Shown piece by piece: positions 54,675 to 64,000 of a stretch of 64,000 nt of DNA (position 1 is its first letter; each line of letters opens with the position of its first letter). The position numbers and the translations under genes were made by a program. Origin of the DNA: Pythium myriotylum (lineage: Eukaryota; Oomycota; Peronosporomycetes; Pythiales; Pythiaceae); the NCBI GenBank assembly GCA_023091665.1, contig JALJCQ010000014.1:1860001-1924000 (forward strand), written 5' to 3'. The notes under the pieces were generated by a model, which saw only the letters and a list, made by a program, of their open reading frames with translations, searched no databases and was not told the DNA's origin.

Positions 54675-55726
54675 ATGTCCGAAGCTTCCGACTTCGCGAT
54701 GGCGTCAAGCCATCCGACGCTGTCGCGTCAAGACCATCCGTACCTGGATGAGGCCCAGTGGGCTTATCTCCAGAAGATGGAGGCCATCAATGGCCGAGCA
54801 AGCGTCATCGAGCTGCTTCAACGCGGCTCTGGCGAAGTCCTCGCACATGTCGCGCGTTTTCGCGACCACGAGGCAGCCCTCGAGAAGTATCTTCTCGACG
54901 TCGTGACGTCCCGCGTATCCGCGACTCAGGCTAGTCAGCCAGCTCAGGTGCCGCCGACGGTTACGTATGTGCCGTCGCCGGCACCTCTGGAACGTCCGAA
55001 GGCCGTAAAGGTTACGGTATCCCCGTATTCGGGTAAAGAAAACGACAATCTTGCCCTCTGGCAACGCGAGATCGAGCTCGCAACAGCAGCCGGCTGCATC
55101 CGTGATGACGGCAGAAGATCGCCTTTGCGATCTCGAACATGACGGGCCGGGCGAAGATCTGGGCCCTCACGTGCGAGACGTCGCATCCCGGATGTTTTTC
55201 CGACTGGGCAACGCTTGCCAAGGCGATGAAGTCGATGTTTCAACCGCTAAATGTGGCGCATCGCCAGCGAGCTGCGTTTCTCGCTTGTCGGCAAGGCGGC
55301 CGCGAGCTGCACACGTATGTGCAAGAGTTACGTCAACTCTGTGCCAACATGGCTGCGAATGCGCTCGCAAAAGACGTCATACTGACGACGTTCATCGAAG
55401 GGGTGGATCCCGGTCCTGAGAAGGCTGCGGTTTTCCGCGAGGAGCCCATGCTCCTAGAAGACGCGTTTGTCATCGCGCTGCGAGAGGACTACGTTGAGCG
55501 TCTCTCGCGCGGTTTATCCGCGAGTCCGGCAGCCCCGCCTCCGGTCACGCCGGTCCCACCACCGGTCATCGAGCCGATGGACTTGAGTGTAATCGACCTC
55601 AGTGGAGGTGATTTATGCTTCGGTCGACTTGCGTGCGATCGACGTGAAGGCTCTTCACATCAAGTGTTCTATTTGTGGGAAGTTCGGTCACTTTCAGCGG
55701 AATTGTCCGCGCAAGAAGGGCGGTAG
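54675..55726 (+). pseudogene. gypsy element 1 gag, frameshifted
   Basis: The first frame (54675-55142) starts MSEASDFAMASSHPT and reaches YSGKENDNLALWQREIE, the usual start of a retrotransposon gag domain. The domain continues in a second frame (to 55726): MTGRAKIWALTC, FQPLNVAHRQRAAFLACRQ, ELRQLCANMA, then a Pro-rich linker. One frame change near 55080-55140 separates them. Confidence 0.75.
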
Positions 55727-56300
55727 TCGTGCCCGCCGTGGTCGGCCGCGGCGCTCGGGAAACCGAGGTGGATCTGTTTTCCACGTCGCAGGGGAACGAC
55801 AGTTCCCAGTAGACGCGGGGCAGTCTACTGGGGCGATCACTCCTCGCTCCGCGACGCCGAGTTCGGCAGTATCGCAAGGCGGGGCGCCCCGGAAGAAGAT
55901 CTCTTCTCAGCAGCTGATGAGCAGCACATCAGTGGCGAGCTTATCGTCGTCACTGCTCAAGTGAAGGGATTTGCACGTCCCTTCAGAGTTTTAATCGACT
56001 CTGGTGCGACGCGCAATTACGGTCGCAAGCAAAGTATTGCTGAGAATGCTTCTCTGTTTGCTCAGGCTTGTGAGCGATATCTCGAAGAGTCTCGGTGCGT
56101 CTTGCGACGGGCATCGTCGCAGAGACGAAGAAGGTCGAGGCCGATCTACGCATTGCGTTTGTCGATTTCGACTCAGTCGAGCGCTGTAAAGCGCTCGACA
56201 TGGATGAGAGGTTTGACCTCATCCTCGGAGTGCCGTGGCTTGAGCGCCACGAGCCATGGATAGACTGGAGAACCAAGTCGATTGGGAGCACGTCTCCCGG
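55602..56300 (+). pseudogene. gypsy element 1 zinc knuckle and aspartic protease
   Basis: A CCHC knuckle (CSICGKFGHFQRNC) near 55660-55705 binds RNA in gag. A frame starting near 55961 has RVLIDSGATRN, the aspartic protease motif. The end of the protease (DLILGVPWLERHEPWIDW) near 56215-56275 is in another frame, so this region also is broken. Confidence 0.75.
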
Positions 56301-56516
56301 TAGGAACGGAGCTCAGGAGCGTCATGAACCCTCCTTCGTCCGCCGGCTGATGAGCCCCATCAAGGATGATGGAAGTGCCTTCTTCATTGGCGTAGTGAAT
56401 GCCATGGACACCTCGGGTGTTTCGGAGACGGTCGTGCCGTCTGCCGTGGAGTACGGCGTAGAAGAGGGGCGTCGAGTCGTCTCCGCCCCTCCGAGTACCA
56501 GCATGGAAGATGCTTC

Positions 56517-56562
56517 GGGGGGGGGGGGGGGGGGGGGGGTGGGGGGGGGGGGGGGGGGGGGG
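56517..56562. repeat. poly-G tract in gypsy element 1
   Basis: 46 bases of G broken by a single T, inside the region between protease and reverse transcriptase. It reads as a Gly run or a shift point depending on frame. Confidence 0.95.
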
Positions 56563-56929
56563 TGTCCCCCCTGTCGCGTGTCCGCGTGCGGTCGAGCCGC
56601 TTTCAGGGACGTCGGATATGACCGAGCCCAGGCCTGAGCCACTCCCGCTTTCGGACGCGTCGCATGACGTGCACATCATTGATGTGATGACGGGTTCGTC
56701 GATCGATCCGTCCACGGTCGATATGGCACCGTTGCCAGAGTTATCCGAGCTGACTAGCTTGGAGGAACTCCCTATGGACGATTTCGTCCGCGAGCTGAAA
56801 GCTGGTGAGATCGCTGAGGTTGTGATCCTCCGATCGGAGCGAGACCTCGCTCAACTCAACACCTCGACGGTGATTGACGAGGATGTCCTCGCTGAGTTTC
56901 GTCAGAAATTGACGCTCGCCGTGGTTCAG

Positions 56930-58729
56930 CCATCCTCAAGAATCCGAAAGATCGGTTCTAACCGCTGGTCAAGCGGTTTGCGGAGACTTGCCTCAGCAAA
57001 AACCCGCCAGCGGGGCTGCCCCCTGATCGAGGCGTTCGCCACGAGATCAAGCTCAAGCCTGGCTCGAGCTATGCGACGGTTTGCCAGTGGGCTCTGCCGG
57101 CCGAACAATCGGACTTCATTGATGAATTCTTTGCTAAGAAAGCCAAGGCTGGCCTGGTGCGCGAGAGCGTCTCGCCGCACAGCGCCTCCAACGTTCTGTG
57201 TGCGCAAGCCAAAGCCAAATAGCAAGTGGATGATCGTCCACACGTACAACAAGTTCAACGCACAAACGATTCCTGCGTCCACTCTGATCCTCGGAAGGAT
57301 GTGATCATCCACCGGATGTCCGGCGCAAAGAAGTTCAGTTCTCTCGACTTGGTCGACGGTTAATACCAAGTGCTCATGGAGCGTGGGGACATCCCCAAGA
57401 CAGCCGTTAGTACGCGCGAGCGGCATGCTTGGGAGTGGCTCGTGATGCCACAGGGGCTGTCTAAGCGCCCCAGCGACGTTCAATCGCTTGGTGACCTATT
57501 TGTTCCGTCCCCTGCGAGTGTTCGCGCAGACGTACTTCGACGACATCTACGTCCACACGAACCCGGAGCCCGGTCGTGATTTGGATGCGCTCCATGAGGA
57601 TCACCTCCGCCAGGTTCTCGAATGCCTCGAGGAGCATAAGCTCTATGCCAACTTGGATAAGTGTAACTTCGGTGCCGAAGAGATCCCAGTGCTTGGGTGT
57701 TTCGTCGGGGTCGACGGTGTTCGGACAGATCCCGAGAAGGTGAAGGCAATCGCCGAGTGGCCATCGCCACGGTCCGTGAAGGACCTACGCAAGTGGTTGG
57801 GTCTCGCCGACTACTTGCACAGGTTCACGAAGAACTGCGCCGAGATGGCTCGGCCGCCGACTCAGCTGCTCAAGAATGACGTTGAGTGGTCGTGGTCTCA
57901 CGACACGGAAGCTGCCCTCCAGAAGATCAAGGAGAGCCTTCTCCAAGCGCCGATCCTGGCGTTGCCGGAGGGCTCCGCTTCATACAGCGTCATCTGTGAC
58001 ACCTCCGACTATGCGATCGGCTGTGCACTCTTGCAGAAGGACCAAGATGGTCACGAGAGAGTCATCTCTTACCAGTCTCGGCAAATCCAAGCGGCCGAGA
58101 AGAACTATCCAGTTCATGACAAGGAATTGTTGGCGATGAAGTACGCCTTGGTGAAGTTCCGCGTTCACCTTCTCGGCGCGTTGCCGTTCGTGATCTACAC
58201 AGACCATGCGTCTCTACGCACAGCGACACAGTCTCCGCACTTGTCGCCGCGAATGGCTCGCTGGTTGTCATTCTTTTCACAATACAACTTTACTGTTGAG
58301 TACAAGCCGGGTCGGCTCAACGCGCTGGCGGACGCACTCTCTCGGCGTCCCGACTACGAGATGAACCATCTCACATCAGTTGCTTCTGATGTCTACGACT
58401 TGATTCGTGACGCATACGAAGGCGACGCACAGTGTTCGTGCTCTCAAGTCGTCAGACTCGGAGAAGTCTCTCTCGCCTCGCGTTCGAGCCCGACTCCATT
58501 CGAGGACGGCCTCCTGAAATATCAGGTCTCGAACAGCGAAGAAGCTCGCACTGTCGTTCCTGCAGACGACGGCCTGCGATATGTGATCGCGCATGGTGCC
58601 CACGACGCACCCGGTGCTGCCCATCTTGGCCGTGAGAAGACGTACTCGCTTCTCAGCCCAAGGTTTTGGTGGTCCAAGATGTACAAGTGGGTGTCGCGGT
58701 ATGCACGTGTGTCGTCTGTAAACGAGTGA
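56930..58729 (+). pseudogene. gypsy element 1 reverse transcriptase and RNase H
   Basis: The front of the reverse transcriptase is broken: pieces of the thumb-proximal region at 56930-57220 lie in mixed frames, a frame change occurs near 57220, and a TAA lies within the conserved stretch near 57361. From 57488 one frame is open to 58729: QTYFDDIYVH (catalytic Asp pair), VLGCFVGVDGVR, LRKWLGLADYLHRF, then RNase H (CDTSDYAIG, KELLAMKYAL, YTDHASL, ADALSRRPD) and the start of the integrase zinc region. RNase H acidic residues are present. Confidence 0.85.
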
Positions 58730-59994
58730 AGCCAAGTGCACAGTCTCAGGCTCCGCTTCAGAGCTTGCCTGTCCCCAGCGACTGCTGGCGCTCAGTGAGC
58801 ATGGACTTCTTCTTTGGTGTGCCAAAGACGTCCGCTGGGCACAATGGTATGCTGGTCTTTGTTGATCGTTTGTCCAAGATGGTGCATCTTGTTCCGGTTT
58901 CGGATACCGGCACAGGTCTCGACTGTGCTCGACTTTTCGTCGACACCGTGTTTCGACTACACGGTCTCCCCGACTCAATCGTATCGGATCGGGATCCCAG
59001 GTTCAGTGGTGATTTCTGGGAAGGTCTCTTCCAGATCCTGGGCACCAGGCTCGACATGTCGACGACGGATCATCCGGAGACCGATGGCCAGACCGAGCGG
59101 GCCAACCGGGTCGTGGAGGATATCCTCCGTTCGTGCTGTGGAGATAATCCCACATCGTGGAGCGATACTCTGGCCATGGTCGAGTTCGCCATGAGCAACT
59201 CTGTCCATTCATCGACAGGTCTGTCGCCGTTCTTCGTGAACGGTTTGAGACACCCAGCGTTGCCGCTCTGTCTCATGGGCAGTTCCCAGTCTGGTAGGGG
59301 AGGGGCTCGGCAACTACTTGCCTCCCAGTTGGAAGGTGTTTCCAAGTCAGCGGAGCGCCGCAAGATCGACGAGTTCTTGTCGACACGTGTGAATGTCATC
59401 ACCCGCGTGCGTGACGCGATGGCAGCTGCCCAAGATGTTCAGAAGGAAAAAGCCAACAAGCACGGTCGGAAGAACACGCATGTGTTCAAGCCAGGTGACT
59501 ATGTGCTTGTCAGCACGAAGAACCTGTCTCAAAATGCTGTGTCCAGCTTGGGCAGCTCGAAGCTGCTGCCGAGATATATCGGCCCGTTCAAGGTGTTGAA
59601 GCGGAGTGGAAACTCCTACAGGGTCGGTCTGCCAACATGGTTGCAGACGCACCCGACGTTCTACGTCGGCTTGCTCAAGCCGTATCTCCGCCCCGATGGA
59701 GATGCAGCAGACGAAGAGTCGTCGGAAACAATTCCAAGCGGAGTTGCCGCCGATATGCAACCACCCACAGTCGCGCACGAGAACGTGCCAGTCACGGATG
59801 ATTCCTCTAGCGACTCTGTCGCAGTGCAGGGTTCTGCAAGTGGCGTGGTTCACCCACACAGCGAAGCGCCAAGACGCTCTGCACGGCTTGCTCAAGCCCG
59901 TCGAAGTTCGACTTGGTCGTCAAATGCGACAGTTGCGTTCGGGTTACGTTTGCCGAACCCGAAGGAGCACGTCGGATCCCCGACACTGGTGTAA
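58666..59994 (+). CDS. gypsy element 1 integrase
   Basis: The frame begins in the HHCC zinc region (CVVCKRVKPSAQ) and gives a full integrase core: MDFFFGVPKT with the first Asp, VSDRDPRFSGDFW with the second, and DGQTERANR with the Glu, at family spacing. A C-terminal region (VLVSTKNLSQNAVSS, LLPRYIGPFKVLKRSGNSY, HPTFYVGLLKPY) is the usual GPY/F-type module. The His part of the zinc region is in the preceding frame, so one frame change separates the two. Confidence 0.88.
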   Translation: MVVQDVQVGVAVCTCVVCKRVKPSAQSQAPLQSLPVPSDCWRSVSMDFFFGVPKTSAGHNGMLVFVDRLSKMVHLVPVSDTGTGLDCARLFVDTVFRLHGLPDSIVSDRDPRFSGDFWEGLFQILGTRLDMSTTDHPETDGQTERANRVVEDILRSCCGDNPTSWSDTLAMVEFAMSNSVHSSTGLSPFFVNGLRHPALPLCLMGSSQSGRGGARQLLASQLEGVSKSAERRKIDEFLSTRVNVITRVRDAMAAAQDVQKEKANKHGRKNTHVFKPGDYVLVSTKNLSQNAVSSLGSSKLLPRYIGPFKVLKRSGNSYRVGLPTWLQTHPTFYVGLLKPYLRPDGDAADEESSETIPSGVAADMQPPTVAHENVPVTDDSSSDSVAVQGSASGVVHPHSEAPRRSARLAQARRSSTWSSNATVAFGLRLPNPKEHVGSPTLV

Positions 59995-60242
59995 AGACCA
60001 GAAGGAAAGCGCTGCGACCGGTGCGCGCTCCTTTGCCTGTGATTGACAGGAATGGCGAACGCCATTATCACGTCGAGTCTCTCGACAGTGTGCGTGTGCA
60101 CAATGGCGTCCGCCAGCTCTTGGTCAAGTGGCTTGGATATCCAAGCAACCAGAGCTCCTGGGTTGATGAGAGTATTCTCAGGGGAGATTGCTCTGATCTT
60201 GTTCGCGCATGCGAACATGATCATCCTGGATGGTTCCAGTAG
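59913..60242 (+). CDS. gypsy element 1 C-terminal chromodomain
   Basis: This frame overlaps the end of the integrase frame and reads HYHVESLDSVRVHN, QLLVKWLGYPSNQSSWVDES and CSDLVRACEHDH. The pattern (aromatic, then VKWLGY, then a Trp after S/T) is that of a chromodomain, which in chromoviruses guides insertion by binding histone marks. Here it sits in a different frame from the integrase, so fusion needs a frame change, or this copy has lost it. Confidence 0.75.
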   Translation: MVVKCDSCVRVTFAEPEGARRIPDTGVKTRRKALRPVRAPLPVIDRNGERHYHVESLDSVRVHNGVRQLLVKWLGYPSNQSSWVDESILRGDCSDLVRACEHDHPGWFQ

Positions 60243-61191
60243 GTGGGACCGAGCACCTCCATCAAGATGAGAAGTGTCTCATGTTCCTCAAGGAAGACGC
60301 TCAGTGGAGCACACGGAAGGTCCGTCTCAGTCAAGTCGACTGTCCCTGTCTATTATAGACATGGGTACAAGACCCAAGCAGAAGGCCATGAAGATGGCGA
60401 GAACGCCGCGCAGTCGAAGCATCGACAATGTCCACCGACCTCATCGGTCGCGTTGGACAACGCTCGCATCAAGCCAGAGTGGCTGGCTCAGTTTGGTGTT
60501 GGTACACCGAGCAGCTCTCTGCGGTGAAGCCATCGCGCCCGAGCGTGAGGCCGACAACACGAAGTTGCCCGGCAACGTCGTTGTTCGACTCCCACGGGTA
60601 TCCCCGCACTCCACGCACTCAGTTAAGTCGCTGGATGAGGCTAGCCAGCCTCTCGAGTACTTGGTAGTACTCGCGGTGGATACCCACCGATCACACTCTC
60701 CAGAATAAGACTGGACCCAGTTCTGGGCACCGTCAAGAGACGAAGTTTGCGAGATCGCATCGTACAGACCTCTACGCTTGCACAAGGCAAAAACCCACCG
60801 CACTGAGTGTGCGTGCCAAGTTTGGGCTTGCCGCGAGCTCTGCTCGCCTCGCAATGGTCGTCTGACCATGCCATTTTGGCTTGCCGCCGATAGACGGCAA
60901 AATAGCCCAATTTTGAAGGTCGTCATGATCCAGTGGTCGCTGGCGACCGCGCGCACGTCAGCATGCGTCTCATGACGCAGCGAGGTGTTGCACCAAGCCG
61001 CTGTGGCTCTCGATCAGTCGTTGTCGAGAAATCGACACGCGACTTCGCCCTCATGGTCGCCATGAGTCTGCACCCATATCCATGTGGGTTCTCGGAAAAC
61101 TCCGTACTAAAATAGGCTCGTGTTCCTTTTCTAGGATACGGTTGTTCCTCAAGTAGGGACAAGGGTGTTCCTCATTTTGGGTGGGGGGTGG
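60243..61191 (+). other. gypsy element 1 3' untranslated region with polypurine tract
   Basis: About 950 bp after the chromodomain contains no recognised protein. Small frames here have no family features. The last bases before the 3' LTR, GGGTGGGGGGTGG (61179-61191), form a purine-rich tract suitable for priming plus-strand DNA. Confidence 0.6.
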
Positions 61192-61494
61192 TGTAACGGG
61201 GTACAAGGTTACACAAGTAGGTTAGGTTGTGTAGGTACATAACGTGTGTGGTCCACTTAGGAGAAAAGTTACCCTAAGTAGTGACTCTCTTTTATTAGAT
61301 TCAGTAGGTGATATCCCTGGGTATTAGATACCAGGGATATCAGGTATAGGGGGGATTATTCCCCAGGAGAATAATCTGAATACAATCAGTTCGCCTTTCG
61401 CCAAGTCTTTGGCACTCGACGACAGGGGTCGACTCGGAGCGGCTGCTCACGCTTCCTCAAGCGCAGGTGCTGTGTACGGTCGTGGACCGTTACA
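61192..61494 (+). repeat. 3' LTR of gypsy element 1
   Basis: 303 bp, same ends as the 5' LTR. Five differences were counted, clustered at position 9 and in the last 90 bases. Confidence 0.95.
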
Positions 61495-61835
61495 CTCCAC
61501 ATCGGAGAGGTTCTCACACTTATGCGAGAGCATAAGCTGTACGCGAACCTGAAGAAATGTATCTTCGCGGCCAGCGATATACCCGTTCTTGGGTGTATAG
61601 TCGGCAAAAACGGCGTGCGCCCGATCCCGAGAAGATCAGAGCGATCAAGGAGTGGCTGACGCCACTCAAGGTCAAGGAACTGCGCAAGTTCCTTGGCCTC
61701 GCGGCGTACTTGTACAAGTACTCGCGCAACTACGCCAAGATGACTGTTCCTCTTTCTCGATTGCTCAAGAAAGACACCAAGTGGACTTGGAACGCTGAGT
61801 GCCAGCGTTCCTTCGAAGGCATCAAGCTTTGCTGT

Positions 61836-61890
61836 GTCACAAACCACGTGGAATGGTTTGCAGGACAAACCATTCCACGTGGTTTGTGAC
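61836..61890. repeat. perfect palindrome, 25-bp arms and 5-bp loop
   Basis: Arms 61836-61860 and 61866-61890 are exact reverse complements around CAGGA. The right arm is the normal RNase H coding sequence (encoding PFHVVCD); the left arm is its inverted copy and interrupts the protein. Confidence 0.97.
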
Positions 61891-61914
61891 GCAAGCGACT
61901 TTGCCATCGGCGCA

Positions 61915-61995
61915 GCGCTGATGCAGTTCGACGACGACGGCGCTGATGCAGTTCGACGACGACGGCGCTGATGCAGTTCGACGACGACGGCGCTG
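61915..61995. repeat. 25-bp unit in three tandem copies
   Basis: GCGCTGATGCAGTTCGACGACGACG is repeated three times directly after the palindrome; it encodes ALMQFDDD in RNase H. As 25 is not a multiple of three, each extra copy shifts the frame. Confidence 0.95.
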
Positions 61996-62437
61996 AGCGC
62001 GTCGTCTGTTACCAGTCGCGTCAGCTGCAACCAGCTGAGCGTAATCATCCAGTGCATGACAAGGAGCTCCTTGCCATGAAGTATGCACTGGCCAACTTCC
62101 GCGTCTATCTGATTGGAGATGACCGTTCAAGGTCTTCACAGACCATGGGTCTTTACGCACGGCTGTGAACAGCCCACACGTCTCACAGCGCATGGCGAGG
62201 TGGCTGTCTTTCTTCGCGGAGTATAACTTCTCCGTCGAGTACAAGACCGGACGTCGCGGATGCTCTGTCCCGTCGGACAGACTTTGAGCCGACGGTCGTC
62301 GCCCAAGGTTCTCTGAACGCAGCGAGTGCGTTCAGCTCCAGTCTTCCGTCGTCGACTCTGCTCGACGACATTGGTGCTGCGAATGCAGACGACCCCGAGG
62401 TCGTGCGCTTGATCTTGCAGAGCCATCGCCGCAAGCG

Positions 62438-63984
62438 TTGAAGAGCTTGCCGGCTTCGTATCGATCGAAGGCTCATCGATACAAGCAGCGGAACGGCCTG
62501 CTGTTCTACAGCGCCGTTGCCGACGACACTCCGCGTGTCGTCGTGCCAGGAGATCATGATCTGCGCCTGCGGATCATGTTCGAGTACCACGATGCTCCAG
62601 TGAGCGGACATCATGGATGCGAGAAAACGTATCTCACGTTGAGCCGTGACTTTTATTGGCCTCGCCGATTCAATTTCGTGCGCAAGTACGTCCGTGCTTG
62701 CGAGGTTTGCCAGCGAGTGAAGTCGGGACGTTCACTTCGCGCGCCGCTACAGTCTCTGCCTGTACCGACAGAGTGCTGAACGTACGTCTCCATCGACTTC
62801 ACCTTCGGGTTTCCCGAAGATGAACAGAAGAACATCGGGATCCTCGTGATCGTGGATCGCTTCAGCAAGATGGCGCATCTTGCTGCAGTTCCAGAGACGA
62901 TCACAGCCGGTGGCTGCGCTCGCGTCTTCGTCGACACGGTGTTTCGACACCATGGACTGCCACGAGAACTCGGCTCAGATCGAGATCCACGGTTCACCGC
63001 AGAGTTCTGGCGTGCCGTGTTCCGTTCGCTCGGAACACGAATCAAGATGTCGACCTCTGACCATCCTGAGTCCGATGGTCTGACAGAACGCGCGAACCGC
63101 GTGATCGAAGAGATTCTTCGAGGCTACGTCCACTCGTCCTCGAGTTGGAGTGAGTTTCTACCGATGGTCGAATTCGCCATCAACAACTCCGTGCATGCAT
63201 CGACGACGCATACACCGTTCTACGTGAATGGCCTCCGCCATCCACGTATTCCAACCCTTTTGGAGAGTGAGTCTCCTTCAGGGGAGGGAGGGACTCGCTC
63301 AAGCGAGCTCCCGGACCGCTCTCGCTCCTCGGAGATCGACGCAATGGTCGATCCTCCCACCGATGACGCTCCAGTCATCGGTCGTGCTCGTGAGAACGAC
63401 GACGACAACGACGATGAACCCGACGACGCGCTCGAAGTCGATGATGACGACTTTGACGGTGACGAGAGCGATGGCGCTCTCGTCGAAGAAGAGATGGACA
63501 TCTCAGCAGCGCGCACGTCGCGCGCTGCTGCCAAGCAAACAGAGTCAGCAGAGGACTTCTTGCTGAAGCGCCAAGCGGTTGTCCGCTTTGTACAAGACTC
63601 GATCGCCCATGCGGTCGATCGACAGAAGATGGACGCAGACACGAATGGAAGAGGAAACACTCTTTCATTTAATGAAGGTGACTTAGTGTTGTTATCAACG
63701 ACTACACTACCTACAAATGCAGTTACCAACGTCGGTAGCAACAAGTTGCTACCGAAGTTCATCGTCCGTTCCGCGTGCTCCGCTGCATGGGGCACGCGTA
63801 TACGCTTGAGCTTCCTCGTAGGATGCGTCCGCATCCTACGTTCTGCGTTGGTCGCCTTCGTCCGTACCATCCGTACGACTGCGCTTCCGAGCAATCGGAA
63901 TCCCCGAGCGCTCGAGAGTCCCGAGGAGAAGCTTGTACTCCCGGACAAGCGTGTTCAACTCCGCTTGAACACAAGCCGATGTAA
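62438..63984 (+). pseudogene. gypsy element 2 integrase and C-terminal module
   Basis: The zinc region reads HDAPVSGHHGCEKTY and ACEVCQRVK (HHCC complete) in the frame ending at a TGA at 62777-62779. The same frame is open after the stop: SIDFTFGFPED with the first Asp, LGSDRDPRFTAEFW with the second, DGLTERANR with the Glu. A very acidic Asp-rich insertion (about 63390-63520) precedes the end module (GDLVLLSTTTLP, SNKLLPKFIV). Near 63765 the frame changes again for VLRCMGHAYTLELP and HPTFCVGRLRPYHPYD. Confidence 0.8.
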
Positions 63985-64000
63985 GCCAGGGTGTGACTTC

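Larger units (their letters stand above)
54333..61494 (+). mobile_element. Ty3/gypsy LTR retrotransposon with chromodomain (defective)
   Basis: Two 303-bp LTRs in the same orientation enclose gag, zinc knuckle, protease, reverse transcriptase, RNase H, integrase and chromodomain in Ty3/gypsy order. The LTRs begin TGTAAC and end GTTACA and differ at five positions, about 98% identity, so insertion is fairly recent. The internal part has several frameshifts, a stop in the reverse transcriptase and a G tract. No matching short duplication flanks the LTRs (AGGAA on the left, CTCCA on the right). Confidence 0.93.
61495..62430 (+). pseudogene. gypsy element 2 reverse transcriptase end and RNase H, rearranged
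   Basis: Pieces in changing frames show VLGCIVGKNGVRP, KELRKFLGLAAYLYKY, then after a palindrome CDASDFAIGAALMQF, VCYQSRQLQPAERNHPVHDKELLAMKYAL and SRRTDFEP-like end. The frame is broken by the inverted repeat at 61836-61890, by extra copies of a 25-bp unit, and again near 62125 and 62250. Confidence 0.8.
61495..64000 (+). mobile_element. second Ty3/gypsy element, partial, different family
   Basis: Directly after the 3' LTR of element 1 the sequence is already inside a gypsy reverse transcriptase (LMREHKLYANLKKC), then RNase H, integrase zinc domain, integrase core and C-terminal module to the window edge. Its protein differs from element 1 throughout (YLYKYSRNYAKMTVPL against YLHRFTKNCAEMARPP), so it is another family. 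No LTR is visible. The missing 5' part is not present left of element 1. Confidence 0.85.

Noticed and set aside
56173..56715. Minus-strand Pro-rich frame over the poly-G tract
   Set aside because: The Pro run is only the complement of the G tract; low complexity, no gene.
63220..63948. Long open frame on the minus strand, 242 residues, Ser-rich
   Set aside because: It is opposite the integrase C-terminal region of gypsy element 2; the Ser runs mirror the Asp-rich coding sequence on the plus strand.

Overview
The window looks like nuclear DNA of an oomycete (a zoospore-forming stramenopile). The signs are: protein genes packed a few hundred bases apart on both strands; short GT-AG introns of mostly 54-72 bp that can be placed by phase; a flagellar gene (CFAP65-like); tandem TKL-type receptor kinases with a cysteine-rich/leucine-rich ectodomain; and oomycete-style Ty3/gypsy and non-LTR retroelements. 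No rRNA, tRNA, CRISPR or bacterial operon signal was seen. All splice sites were placed by eye from donor/acceptor motifs and frame continuity.

Bases 1-43,000 are gene-rich. In order: the tail of an unknown gene; an EXO84-like exocyst subunit with PH and DEP domains; two head-to-head beta-carbonic anhydrases sharing one 600-bp intergenic region; the rRNA methyltransferase SPB1/FTSJ3, followed by a stray duplicate of its own intron 2 and exon 3; a large unrecognised beta-propeller-like protein; deoxyhypusine synthase; CFAP65; a BED-finger gene; a small secreted repeat protein with dibasic sites; an 11-exon membrane metallophosphoesterase; COX15 (haem A synthase); an SLC25A39/40-type mitochondrial carrier; a 207-residue unknown; a P-type ATPase that has lost two catalytic motifs; and two tandem receptor kinases whose kinase exons and 3' flanks appear identical over 1,082 bp.

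Bases 43,000-64,000 are mobile-element territory. They hold a decayed DDE transposase, an 8.6-kb non-LTR retrotransposon on the minus strand flanked by a 14-bp repeat (ORF1, OTU-like protease region, endonuclease, reverse transcriptase, RNase H), a Ty3/gypsy element with 303-bp LTRs about 98% identical and a C-terminal chromodomain, and part of a second, different gypsy element carrying a perfect 25-bp-arm palindrome and a triple 25-bp duplication. All of these coding regions carry frameshifts or stops.

The genes do not form one pathway. Translation and ribosome biogenesis (SPB1, deoxyhypusine synthase) and mitochondrial function (COX15, SLC25A39/40-like carrier, possibly one carbonic anhydrase) are simply neighbours. 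The points most worth following are the pseudo-pump P-type ATPase, the secreted dibasic-repeat peptide, the homogenised receptor-kinase pair, the OTU domain in the non-LTR element, and the SPB1 fragment that supplies another gene's 3' end.
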